DNA of 64,000 bases from Lepidurus packardi (lineage: Eukaryota; Arthropoda; Branchiopoda; Notostraca; Triopsidae), in the NCBI GenBank assembly GCA_023053545.1, contig JAKZAN010000069.1:124001-188000 (forward strand). Reading direction: 5' to 3'. The position numbers and the translations under genes were made by a program. Positions 8,896 through 17,840 of this stretch are shown here, in pieces. The notes below the pieces were generated by a model. It was given only the letters and a program-made list of their open reading frames with translations, did no database searches and was not told the origin of the DNA. Each line of letters opens with the position of its first letter. Position 1 is the first letter of the stretch.

Positions 8896-9795
8896 TCAAG
8901 TATCGAACAGTTGGTCCTCCTGCAAGTCCGTTATGATGGCATTTGTTTGACGTTTCGCCTGCAGGAATCCTTTTGTTGTTAACTTCTTAAGAGCCATAGC
9001 GGAGGCCCTCATAAATACGTAAATTTCGTCCTCCACTGGAGGTTGCATTAGTATTGTGTTGATTTCCGCACGGGTTTGATTGATTGCATCCATGATTGGA
9101 GTTTTGCTGTCCAATTTTTTCTTCTTTGCAATGGAAGGTATAGAAGAATTTTTTGATATCGCTGAGGATGAGGATGAAGTGTATGCCCTGCTAGGGCCGG
9201 ACACCATACGGTGTGTGTCTAAAGCATAGTCTTCCTCCTGAACGAAATATTGTGCGTGATGTTGCTTTTCCGCAAATTACAAGGCCAAAGTTATTTACCT
9301 TCCAGTCATCTGTATTTTCTACTGCAAGTTCTACTTCGAAGCTATCTTCATACATCTGTGTAATAATCTCCTGGTCTTCGACAATATCTAGACTCGATGT
9401 TGTCCTATTGGAAGAGAATTTGAAACGAGCGACTTTTTTTTGTTTACATACTCCCTATTCTCCACGTGGTCTTTTAAAAACGACATAGTGTCCCAAAACC
9501 GCCACTTCTTAGTTGAGGCACCTGACCCAGAAGGCAATTTTTTGCTTTCCCTGCTATAACGTTGGCGCAAAGTAGTCCAACGCTTTTTGGCTCCATTCGG
9601 TCCGTCTCCTGAATAAAACAACTGAGTTTATCTAAAGAATATATTAAGACAAATGTTTACCTAGCAAGCCCAGTTCTAGTCGAATCATATTCCAAGTATT
9701 TTCTGCTTTAATCGAATCCTTGTAAGACCTGTCGTTCTTATCGTACAGTGACGATTCTCTCGCACTAGATCAATAAGCTTCTCTTCCAATGACAT
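8896..9795 (-). pseudogene. Harbinger MADF / Myb-like DNA-binding protein, one frameshift
   Basis: Four exons with canonical splice sites: 9795-9661, 9608-9452, 9404-9299, 9237-8896. Exon 1 starts MSLEEKLIDLVRENRH; a one-base loss follows, and SYKDSIKAENTWNMIRLELG continues in another frame. Exon 2 completes the MADF domain with AKKRWTTLRQRYSRE and WRFWDTMSFLKDHV. Exon 3 is acidic (IVEDQEIITQMYEDSFE). Exon 4 is Ser/Lys-rich and ends in a helical EDEIYVFMRASAMALKKL segment like the C-terminus of Harbinger accessory proteins. In this superfamily such a protein binds transposon ends and carries the transposase to the nucleus. Introns are about 52, 47 and 61 bp. Apart from the one frameshift it is well kept, better than the transposase. 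Confidence 0.75.
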
Positions 9796-9826
9796 TTTCG
9801 CTTTCACTTGAAAATAAAGTTTAAAA

Positions 9827-9874
9827 CAAGTTTGGAGAACAAGCAAGTTTGGAGAACAAGCAAGTTTGGAGAAG
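9827..9874. repeat. 17-bp tandem repeat, nearly three copies
   Basis: Units of CAAGTTTGGAGAACAAG start at 9827 and 9844, with a third, partial unit at 9861. They lie just upstream of the MADF-gene start codon (9793-9795), so they could sit in its promoter or 5' UTR. Confidence 0.85.
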
Positions 9875-10080
9875 GGAGCATTAATTTCAAAACAACAACA
9901 GATTAGACGGCCCAGCCCACCTTATCTGTGATTGGCGGAAAGGCGTATGTCAGTTGTGCCTGTGTGCCAAAAGTAGAACAGTGCTCAACTCGTATGTCAG
10001 AGTGCTTATGACGGCTTGTGCCGAAATTTTCTGGATTGTTTACTAGTCGTATGTCATATGTTGTTTATGTTGACATAAAC
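9875..10080. other. Harbinger right subterminal region
   Basis: No ORF. It contains repeated TATGTCA / GTATGTC motifs (around 9946, 9992, 10050) and TGTGCC motifs that mirror motifs near the left end. These are plausible binding sites for the element's proteins. Confidence 0.5.
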
Positions 10081-10103
10081 GACATTCAAGTGTTCACCAG
10101 GCT
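10081..10103 (-). repeat. Harbinger right terminal inverted repeat
   Basis: Reverse complement begins AGCCTGGTG and matches 642-664 at 20 of 23 positions. The duplicated TTA follows at 10104-10106. Confidence 0.85.
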
Positions 10104-10107
10104 TTAC

Positions 10108-10749
10108 CCGGAATAAAGCGAACCAATTGCAAATGGAAAGACTCAAGGGAGGTGGAGCCACGAGCACACCGGTAAACTGAGGCCTCCCTTAGTCAATGTT
10201 CCAGTTATCGTGTAGAGCTGGACTAACTCGGGATCTAGGATACACTTGACGTGTTTCCTCTCAAAGTCCCAGGTTTCCTTCATGTCTTCCTTGAGCAACG
10301 GAACTCCCAGCGAATCCGTGGCCAAAGTCAACGAAAGAATCAGGGCTGCGATGTGGTCCCTCGTCTCTTGGGTACCACGAGTACGCCGACGACAATGACG
10401 TGCCATCTCGGATTTGCTGATGGCTTTGTTGACCGCCGCGACAGAAGGATTGGAAAGCCCCTCCATCTCCATTTCCCTCTTCTCGGCAGCTCGCAAGGCA
10501 TCGAGATCCGTGGCATCCCATTCGAATATGCAGGACTACAATCTGGTCATGAAGGTGCCATACAGAGGGTGGGACTTGCCGGTACATCCCACGGCCAGAC
10601 GCCGCATAAAATGCCAGATGTCAAGGCGAACTTGGAGACCCGTCCACTGTTAGAAAAGAAGCTGGTATTTCGACCGTGAACCCTCTGCTGTGCAGCAGTC
10701 GCGGTCAGTGTAGAGAAGGATCGGCGCTGCTTCTCCTGCTCGACGGTAT
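10108..10749 (-). pseudogene. DUF6729-like gene, exon with two nonsense codons and a frameshift
   Basis: The exon starts after a CTCCTCCAG acceptor and joins in phase to the exon ending at 10824 (split Arg codon). It reads RRAGEAAPILLYTDRDCC, then WTGLQVRLDIWHFMRRL, then CIFEWDATDLDALRAAE, then MARHCRRRTRGTQETRDHI and YTITGTLTKGG. Near 10168 the frame changes, and RCARGSTSLESFHLQL continues to the intron donor at 10107. In-frame stops interrupt it at 10650-10652 (TAA) and 10536-10538 (TAG). The TDRD aspartate and the D-x2-H pattern in LDIWHF look like parts of a DDE transposase catalytic core (inference). The Harbinger insertion begins one base into the following intron. Confidence 0.65.
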
Positions 10750-10823
10750 CTGGAGGAGATTATTTTTTAAAAGACATGTTAAAATAGAATTACTTTTAAA
10801 CCTAATGCCTCGCAATACATTAC

Positions 10824-11762
10824 CTGTCCATGAAGCCAGTAGCCATGGTACTCTCCGACGTGGTCAAAACAGAGAGGAGAATCGCTCCCCGCTCATTGCC
10901 GACGTTCGTGCACCAAGTGGCAGTATTGGCTACGGTTCCGGTAAGCTTCTGGGTCACTTTCTTGGTAGAATCAATCTTCAGAATCGAACCGTAGACCGAG
11001 GTGATGGTGCCCTTAAGGGTGGGCAATTGGGCCCAGACGTCGCGGATGTACGTCGCCAAGAACCACTTCGCAGCGGGCAGGGCGCTGAAAGGAGGGGGTT
11101 GCTGGTAACGCTCCTTTGGCTGCAATAAGCCGATTACGCTATTTGAGTGACGCCGGCAGTCACTCAAATAGGCCGTCGTCTTGCGCAGCCACATCTCGGA
11201 ATGTAGTTCCTGAAGATCATTCTGAAGGGCTATTCCCCAGCGTGCGAGACCTGGCCATCGCAATAATGCCAATGTCGCATGCGTACCTGTAGGTCAGGAT
11301 GGCGGGGAAGCGAGCTGCAAGTTCGTCAGGTAGCTGCGCTAGTATGCGTTGATCATACACCATGAAGCTACTTTTGCAGTTGGGGCATTCCATGTACTCG
11401 CAAGCTAGGTAGTAGCTGTCCTTGAAATCAAGGACAGCACGTACCCGGGGGTACAGCCCCTTGGACGTGAGCTTCCTGCCGACTCCGCAGCTGGGACACG
11501 AAAAGTCCACAGCCCACATTCTTCTGGGCATCCACAAGAAAAGCCGACGAAGAAAATACGCGTCAGGCTTGGGCGGCGCTTTGCTGGGCCCTGGAACTGG
11601 TGGCGGGGGTGGATTCCACCAATTCGTAATAAGGGAGGCATTCAGGGTACCCTTGCTGTCAAAATGGGCTGAGCCAATCCAAGCCTGGTCTGCTGGCAAG
11701 ATCGTCTTTTGCCACCCTTCGGGAAGGCGAGCACGCGGAGCTACTTTCCTTGCTTGTCCAAC
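10824..11762 (-). pseudogene. DUF6729-like gene, central exon with zinc-binding domain
   Basis: Bounded by a TTTGTTTAG acceptor (from 11762) and a GTAATG donor (at 10823). It reads LPEGWQKTILPADQAWIG, a Pro-rich link, RRLFLWMPRRMWAVDF, then paired cysteines CPSCG and CPNCKSSF that suggest one zinc site, then LTYRYACDIGIIAMARS. Near 11235 the frame breaks, and LQNDLQELHSEMWLRK continues in another frame through YIRDVWAQLP and GSILKIDSTKKVTQKL to SVLTTSES. I recognise this layout as the DUF6729 domain plus its downstream region, from memory and without a search. The Asp in ILKIDSTKK is placed where a first DDE aspartate could be. If the gene were active it would be a nuclear DNA-acting protein, but the frameshift makes this copy non-functional. 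Confidence 0.65.
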
Positions 11763-11889
11763 CTAAACAAAAATATTAATAAAAATAAAAAATCAACGCT
11801 TCTGTTCTAGAGAGAAATTTGCTTTACATTTCATCCTCCCCTCTCTTTCTTAAAGTAGCAACGGAAAAATAAATAATCTACTTTATTAA

Positions 11890-12976
11890 CATGGCTGAAT
11901 ATTGCAGCAGTCGTGGTGGACTCTATCGAAGCTTCCAGCTCCACAAGGTCAGCGCCAGGAAGTACTGGCTCTGACTCTAAAGCTGGAGCCTGAACGGGCG
12001 TGGCAGTGCTGGGGTCACCATCGGTACTAAGAAACTGTGGAATGCCAGGGCTTTTAGTGAAGCTTATCTTTTAAACTCTTGGTAATAATAATAGTAATAA
12101 AAGAATACGCAAGTGCCAACGTACGTCAAAGTTGTGCCAACGTCAAAAACGGAGGGCAATGGGGTAACATCGATCAGTTGCTCCTGCGTAGGATGGGTAG
12201 CAGCAGGAGGTTCCTGGGCGACTAGCGTTTCTGCGCGCGGAGGCTGGGATCCGGCGTAGTGGGTTTGGTAACTGTCGCTGGGGCAGTAGAGGCACAGGTT
12301 ACCCTGTTAAGAGGGATAGGTGCGAATGCAAAGGTCTACGTATTGCCAAAAACAAACTTTAATTGGGTGGTTCAACTTACTTCCTAGCGACAGCTACATT
12401 CGTCGCAGGGACGACACTCGGACGCTTTTGAGGCGACGGCTTCAAACACTTTGCCGGCTTTGGCTCCATGGACCCCGCCATGGAGAGCTTGCTGGGGCTG
12501 TCAGCCAGAGCTTTAGGGGCACAAACTACCAGGGGAATAGCAGTGGCAGTCGAGGGTGGACTCCTTACTGGCAACGGCGGAAATTGAACACCGGAGCCAG
12601 GTTACGCCGCCGCCGAAAGCGTTCCAGATCTTCGTGAAGCAGACGCAGCTCCCGACTAGCAAATGCATCAAGTATCAAGCAAATGTATGAAGCGTTTGGA
12701 TACGGCATAGGCGAACAATTTTGAGTGGAATAAATGAACCTTCGAAGGATTACTAACCGAGGCCGGGCGGTGGAACGTGCAGGTGCATTTAATGGGGTTG
12801 CCAAATAAATCCTTATCATTTCCGTGACGCATTGGACACTTGTCTATTGCCGCAAAGCGACGACCCCATGGAGAAGTCTTTGACGGGCGCTGTCCTTTCG
12901 CAAATAGAAAATTCCCAGCAAGGTACCGGCGCAAACGATCTCCCCATACCTTGTCGGGTAGGGCTTCTTTAGGCAT
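11890..12976 (-). pseudogene. DUF6729-like gene, N-terminal exons (low complexity), degraded
   Basis: The probable start is at 12976 (MPKEALPDKVWGDRLRRY), with a conserved-looking cysteine patch CPMRHGNDKDLFGNP and CTCTFHRPAS; this exon ends at 12758 with a GTTAGT donor. The next exon begins at 12655 after TTTGCTAG (RELRLLHEDLERFRRRRN), changes frame near 12580, and runs as Pro/Ala/Lys-rich sequence to a GTAAGT donor at 12380. Two more low-complexity segments, about 12300-12125 and 12070-11895, are Thr/Pro/Glu-rich; the first also changes frame, at a GCGCGC run near 12237. Exon phases do not join cleanly, consistent with decay. I am confident these belong to the same gene by position and style, less sure of exact exon ends. 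Confidence 0.5.
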
Positions 12977-13389
12977 GATGCCACAATAAAGCCTGCCAGG
13001 TTAAAAAAAATGAGTTCATACAAGTGAATCTCACAACGCAATCCATTATTCAATGTGATTTTTTCTTTTACCTTAACGTCAGCAAAACTTGTTAAAGATC
13101 AAACTACGGCACACAAACTACGGCACTTGAACGAACGAATAAACAAAACGTGAACTTGAAATCTCGCAACATTTTGTACAGTCGGCCTTTGGAGGTGGGG
13201 GGTGGTCTAGGTGTTGGGGAGCGGGAGCTCTTCCTGGGCTCTTGGGGTGCGGGAAGTCTAGGTGTTGGGGAGCGGGAAGTCTAGGGGTCGAAGATTTTCA
13301 CCATGTAGTAAGAGGGAGAGATAACCAACTACGTGGTATTGAAAGATGAGATGGGGAATCTGAATGGGTTCCTGCGTTGTGTTTCTAAA
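12977..13389. other. Non-coding region upstream of the DUF6729-like gene
   Basis: No ORF I can support. It holds a G-rich stretch with a 22-bp direct repeat (GTCTAGGTGTTGGGGAGCGG and two more bases) at 13205-13226 and 13256-13277, 51 bp apart. Confidence 0.6.
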
Positions 13390-13607
13390 ATTATTATTAT
13401 TATTTATTGCAACATATAAGGCTTTATAAAGCCTCTTTGTAACTATTTATCTCTACGAAATTGTAACGGGTCAAACATTTTTGAGCCAAAATGCTCATCT
13501 AGTGATTTTTTAAATGTCTGTGAGGAGGAGGATTCGATCACTTTTTCTGGTAGGCTATTCCATTCATCTACGATTCGGTTTTGGAAGGTCCAGCGGCCTA
13601 CATCTAC
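13390..13607 (-). mobile_element. 5'-truncated LINE copy (3' end only)
   Basis: This is the same sequence as the 3' end of the LINE at 60689-60905: an ATT-repeat tail, TTTATTGCAACATATAAGG, and a coding end with WTFQNRIVDEWNSLPEKVI down to FGSKMFDPLQFRRDK. Similarity stops at about 13607, so only about 220 bp were inserted, as expected from incomplete reverse transcription. This copy has Trp (DEWNSLP) where the long copy has Cys (DECNSLP), so it keeps what is probably the ancestral residue. Confidence 0.88.
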
Positions 13608-14107
13608 ATCAAATGATAGATAACAGCTTTGTTCACATAGAAAAGAACTCATTTTGAATTTTCACATTCTTAAAAATTGTACAGTTAAGACTACTTGGTT
13701 TAGACACCAAAAACTTAGCCGCTTGAACCGCAAGGGGAACGCTTAGTATGAGCTCAGTATGAGCCTCTTAATTAAACTGCATATTGTTGCCATTTTTAAT
13801 GAATTGGACTAGAGTTTATGTTTCGAGATCCTCATATTTTCTTCGATAGTATATTCAAAACTTCCAAATAGAAAAAAAATCATTTTTTTCGAAAGAAGAC
13901 ATTTCCAAATAGTGCCATTCAATTTCAGTATACCAATCAGTATTCAGTATAGTTCAGTGTAGTTATTAGTGTTCAGTATTTAGTTTTCAGTATTCAGTTT
14001 CAGTATTTCCCCGACTTGTCCATTCCTGCTCGGTGGCCCTCGCCTTATTGTCGAGCAAGGACAAAGCTTGTTGCTAACAATGAGTACACGCTCTTGCGTT
14101 TGAGTGA
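13608..14107. other. Non-coding, with CAGTAT-type simple repeat
   Basis: No gene seen. Positions about 13917-14010 are a degenerate repeat of TTCAGTAT / CAGTATT motifs. The rest is AT-rich unique-looking sequence. Confidence 0.5.
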
Positions 14108-14290
14108 CTAATCCCCGCTCTGCACGTAAATCGTTTCACCACGCAGAAATAGAAGATCTCCACAGCGCTCAACAAGGAAAAACAAATGAGACATGCCTGA
14201 CTCAGCATGAACAATAATGATTTTCTTCCAGCCAATTGGTTTGCAGTCCGATTTGCATACAAAAGAAACAAACGTATTATAAAACACCAT
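14108..14290 (-). CDS. Unrecognised 60-codon ORF
   Basis: ORF starting MVFYNTFVSFVCKSD and containing IGWKKIIIVHAESGMSH and LLFLRGETIYV. Its composition is protein-like (alternating hydrophobic strands, few runs), so it could be an exon fragment of an old gene or transposon, but I recognise no family. An overlapping ORF on the same strand in another frame is at least as long, which weakens the case. It is listed for completeness. Confidence 0.2.
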   Translation of the reverse strand: MVFYNTFVSFVCKSDCKPIGWKKIIIVHAESGMSHLFFLVERCGDLLFLRGETIYVQSGD

Positions 14291-14614
14291 GATCTTACCA
14301 TGTATTTTTCATTGGCCGATCGACTCAGGTTACCATTACCTTTGCATGCTTTTTCAGGTCAGGGGCCTGGCCCCGCGACAATGGATGATGGCCCCTATCC
14401 TCTGGTGAAGATTCAAGAGCAGCGACTTAGGCTAAGGGGTTTCTTACCTCTAAAGCCTTGTTTCTTACCTCTACCTTACGTTTCTTACCTTTACCTTGTT
14501 TCTTTCCTCTAAAGCTTCCAAAAATGTTTAACTTTTTAAGCCACTTAATCTGACTAAACATGCTAAACGCCAACAGGAGAGGCTTCCTTAGGGGCTGCGA
14601 CCCAGCCACTGCTG
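14291..14614. other. Non-coding, short TTTCTTACCT repeats
   Basis: Positions about 14437-14510 contain four irregular copies of TTTCTTACCT(C/T)TA. Nothing else is recognisable before the tandem array begins. Confidence 0.5.
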
Positions 14615-14649
14615 CCAGTTGTAAACGCAAAAGTAATATTCATTTTTTT

Positions 14650-14850
14650 TTATAAGACACGCGTGGCTTTTGAACGGAATGTTTGGCCCTCCTGGTGTAC
14701 TATTCCAGGGCACACAAATTTACTGGTACGTACCGAGCAGCGCCACACAATAATTCCTGATTTTAGAATGTGTTTAATTGTGTATGGGAAGTTCCGGGAG
14801 TCTATTAAGGCTTTCCCATTCTTGGAAGTCGTTTGGACTACGGTACTCAA
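14650..14850 (-). pseudogene. FLYWCH-like zinc-finger exon, unit 1
   Basis: Reads VVQTTSKNGKALIDSRNF, YTIKHILKSG, then IVWRCSVRTSKFVCPG and HQEGQTF. The WRC followed by a second Cys matches the FLYWCH finger pattern, used in DNA- or protein-binding proteins and some Mutator-type transposases. The third ligand region (KDHAC in the other units) is altered here by a small deletion. This is a single-domain fragment with no gene around it. Confidence 0.5.
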
Positions 14851-15153
14851 TCCCTACGTCGGTACTTCGACTGCATCTGGTAATTGTGAATGAAAACAGG
14901 TTTTTAATTAAAAGAATTTACCTTTAACTTCCGTTTCTTGGCGCTATTATCTTTCTGGAATGCCTACAGCAGAAAATGGAGTAATTAGATAATAGTATAT
15001 TATGTTTTCTGCAACGTTCTTAAAGCTGACATTATAAAAGCCACGACTATTGGGAAAAACCTTTGATCAGTCAAAAAAATCTGAGGGTTAAAATGTAGTT
15101 TTGAGTTTGGCCAGTTCACGTAATAAATAGGCTATATGTCTGTTTAAAAGTCT

Positions 15154-15531
15154 TCACCGGAAGAAAATGTGTGTCAAGTCTCGTGTTGAAATATTGTTGC
15201 AAGGGTATGTTGGATCAGTTGTCTTCTTAATACGATATAAAAAAGTTTTTGTAGGAAAATGTGTCGTTCTCAGTTTGCTTAAAGTAGAAATGGTGCTTCT
15301 GTCTTGTTGGATCATACATAGTGCTGTGGTAGATGGCATTATTTCTAAGTCTCGTAGAGGGCTGTGTGAAGCAGTCCATTTCTCAATCCATTTATGTATA
15401 ATAAGTTCTTTGATGGCTGTTGTTTGGTTTTTATCCCCTGGTAAAAGGTTATTCATTTTTAGTAATCTTAACCGATATGTACAGGTTGCATATCTTTTGT
15501 GCTTTGGTTCTAATATATCGATTACTTGCAA
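15154..15531 (-). pseudogene. LINE reverse-transcriptase C-terminal tail, unit 1
   Basis: Reads KHKRYATCTYRLRLLKMN, WTASHSPLRDLE, LSKLRTTHFPTKTFLYR and ends with Cys...TRDLTHIFFRC, a Cys-x(n)-His-x4-Cys pattern typical of the end of Jockey/I-like LINE ORF2 proteins. No RT active site or endonuclease is present, so it cannot act alone. The frame continues past this piece with RLLNRHIAYLL after a small break, as unit 3 shows. Confidence 0.65.
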
Positions 15532-15562
15532 TGAATTGTTGTATGAAAATTTAAGGATTCGG

Positions 15563-15748
15563 TCAGAAGCAGTCCATTTGTGTTGCCCGGCAATACAGCA
15601 CTAGGGCCAAACCAGTTGTAAACGCAAAAGTAATATTCATTTTTTTTATAAGACACGCGTGGTCTTTTTTTGAACGGAATGTTTGGCCCTCCTGGTGTAC
15701 TATTCCAGGGCACACAAATTTACTGGTACGTACCGAGCAGCGCCACAC
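15563..15748 (-). pseudogene. FLYWCH-like zinc-finger exon, unit 2
   Basis: Same finger as in unit 1 (WRCSVRTSKFVCPG), continuing through FRSKKDHACLIKK, so a possible His-x-Cys ligand pair is kept. Upstream on minus, a TTACCAG acceptor precedes TVEVPDVGIEYTVV, so the finger could be a proper exon. Confidence 0.5.
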
Positions 15749-16154
15749 AATAATTCCTGATTTTAGAATGTGTTTAATTGTGTATCGGAAGTTCCGGGAG
15801 TCTATTAAGGCTTTCCCATTCTTGGAAGTCGTTTGGACTACGGTGTACTCAATCCCTACGTCGGGTACTTCGACTGTATCTGGTAATTGTGAATGAAAAC
15901 AGGTTTTTAATTAAAAGAATTTACCTTCAACTTCCGTTTCTTGGCGCTATTATCTTTCTGGAATGCCTACAGCAGAAAATGGAGTAGTTAGAAAATAGTA
16001 TATTATGTTTTCTGCAACGTTCTTAAAGCTGACATTATAAAAGCCACGACTATTAGGAAAAGCCTTTGATCAGTCAAAAAAATCTGAGGGTTAAAATGTA
16101 GTTTTGAGTTTGGCCAGTTCACGTAATAAATAGGCTATATGTCTGTTTAAAAGT

Positions 16155-16532
16155 CTACACCGGAAGAAAATGTGTGTCAAGTCTCGTGTTGAAATTGTTG
16201 CAAGGGTATGTTGGATCAGTTGTCTTCTTAATACGATATAAAAAAGTTTTTGTAGGAAAATGTGTCGTTCTCAGTTTGCTTAAAGTAGAAATGGTGCTTC
16301 TGTCTTGTTGGATCATACATAGTGCTGTGGTAGATGGCATTATTTCTAAGTCTCGTAGAGGGCTGTGTGAAGCAGTCCATTTCTCAATCCATTTATGTAT
16401 AATAAGTTCTTTGATGGCTGTTGTTTGGTTTTTATCCCCTGGTAAAAGGTGATTCATTTTTAGTAATCTTAACCGATATGTACAGGTTGCATATCTTTTA
16501 TGCTTTGGTTCTAATATATCGATTACTTGCAA
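16155..16532 (-). pseudogene. LINE reverse-transcriptase C-terminal tail, unit 2
   Basis: Near-identical to the unit 1 tail. It ends differently because a short deletion (ATTGTTGCAAG against ATATTGTTGCAAG) changes the last residues after PCNN, removing the HIFFRC motif from the frame. Confidence 0.65.
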
Positions 16533-16612
16533 TGAATTGTTGTATGAAAATTTAAGGATTCGGTCAGAAGCAGTCCATTTGTGTTGCCCGGCAATACAGC
16601 ACTAGGGCCAAA

Positions 16613-16700
16613 CCAGTTGTAAACGCAAAAGTAATATTCATTTTTTTTATAAGACATAATATACAGCAATGAATTGTGGCAATACAGCACTAGGGCCAAA
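16613..16700. repeat. 88-bp partial duplication between units 2 and 3
   Basis: Repeats the unit start (CCAGTTGTAAACG to ATAAGACA) and the unit end (GGCAATACAGCACTAGGGCC) with the middle missing, as expected from slippage or unequal crossing-over in a tandem array. Confidence 0.8.
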
Positions 16701-16706
16701 CCAGTT

Positions 16707-16940
16707 TTAAACGCAAAAGTAATATTCATTTTTTTTTATAAGACACGCGTGGTCTTTTTTTGAACGGAATGTTTGGCCCTCCTGGTGTACTATTCCAGGG
16801 CACACAAATTTACTGGTACGTACCGAGCAGCGCCACACAATAATTCCTGATTTTAGAATGTGTTTAATTGTGTATCGGAAGTTCCGGGAGTCTATTAAGG
16901 CTTTCCCATTCTTGGAAGTCGTTTGGACTACGGTACTCAA
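16707..16940 (-). pseudogene. FLYWCH-like zinc-finger exon, unit 3
   Basis: Same as unit 2, including DSRNFRYTIKHILK, WRCSVRTSKFVCPG and KDHACLIKK. Confidence 0.5.
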
Positions 16941-17178
16941 TCCCTACGTCGGGTACTTCGACTGCATCTGGTAATTGTGATTGAAAACAGGTTTTTAATT
17001 AAAAGAATTTACCTTTAACTTCCGTTTCTTGGCGCTATTATCTTTCTGGAATGCCTACAGCAGAAAATGGAGTAATTAGAAAATAGTATATTATGTTTTC
17101 TGCAACGTTCTTAAAGCTGACATTATAAAAGCCACGACTATTGGGAAAAGCCTTTGATCAGTCAAAAAAATCTGAGGG

Positions 17179-17622
17179 TTAAAATGTAGTTTTGAGTTTG
17201 GCCAGTTCACGCAATAAATAGGCTATATGTCTGTTTAAAAGTCTACACCGGAAGAAAATGTGTGTCAAGTCTCGTGTTGAAATATTGTTGCAAGGGTATG
17301 TTGGATCAGTTGTCTTCTTAATACGATATAAAAAAGTTTTTGTAGGAAAATGTGTCGTTCTCAGTTTGCTTAAAGTAGAAATGGTGCTTCTGTCTTGTTG
17401 GATCATACATAGTGCTGTGGTAGATGGCATTATTTCTAAGTCTCGTAGAGGGCTGTGTGAAGCAGTCCATTTCTCAATCCATTTATGTATAATAAGTTCT
17501 TTGATGGCTGTTGTTTGGTTTTTATCCCCTGGTAAAAGGTTATTCATTTTTAGTAATCTTAACCGATATGTACAGGTTGCATATCTTTTGTGCTTTGGTT
17601 CTAATATATCGATTACTTGCAA
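17179..17622 (-). pseudogene. LINE reverse-transcriptase C-terminal tail, unit 3 (longest copy)
   Basis: 147 codons, the most complete copy. It includes TRDLTHIFFRC and the true end RLLNRHIAYLLRELAKLK. It shows that units 1 and 2 have small frame lesions relative to a common parent. Confidence 0.68.
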
Positions 17623-17840
17623 TGAATTGTTGTATGAAAATTTAAGGATTCGGTCAGAAGCAGTCCATTTGTGTTGCCCGGCAATACAGCACTAGGGCCA
17701 AACCAGTTGTAAACGCAAAAGTAATATTCATTTTTTTTTATAAGACACGCGTGGTCTTTTTTTGAACGGAATGTTTGGCCCTCCTGGTGTACTATTCCAG
17801 GGCACACAAATTTACTGGTAGGTACCGAGCAGCGCCACAC
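17613..17840 (-). pseudogene. FLYWCH-like zinc-finger exon, unit 4
   Basis: Same finger with one substitution (WRCSVPTSKFVCPG). It is the last copy before BEL-2 cuts the unit. Confidence 0.5.

Larger units (their letters stand above)
642..10103 (+). mobile_element. PIF/Harbinger DNA transposon, composite with nested BEL and MITE insertions
   Basis: The ends are imperfect terminal inverted repeats of at least 23 bp (20 of 23 match by eye), both starting AGCCTGGTG. They are flanked by a 3-bp TTA duplication (639-641 and 10104-10106), the typical Harbinger target. Inside lie the two usual Harbinger genes: a DDE_4/HARBI1-like transposase on plus (7332-8638) and a MADF/Myb-like DNA-binding protein on minus (8896-9795), facing each other tail to tail. 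Without BEL-1 (6.5 kb) and the MITE (0.3 kb) the element would be about 2.7 kb. Both genes have frame breaks, so this copy is probably dead but structurally complete. Confidence 0.85.

Noticed and set aside
10251..11128. Plus-strand ORFs of 142 and 150 codons
   Set aside because: Antisense to DUF6729-like exons that have matching splice sites and conserved motifs on minus.
13205..13277. G-rich direct repeats as a promoter or G-quadruplex control region of the DUF6729-like gene
   Set aside because: Only two copies, no core promoter motif I can identify, and the gene is broken. Recorded only as a repeat.
15167..17695. Plus-strand ORFs of 145 codons repeated in each 1-kb unit
   Set aside because: Hydrophobic-looking but antisense to the LINE RT tail, whose motifs are clear on minus. 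Repetition reflects the tandem array, not selection on this strand.
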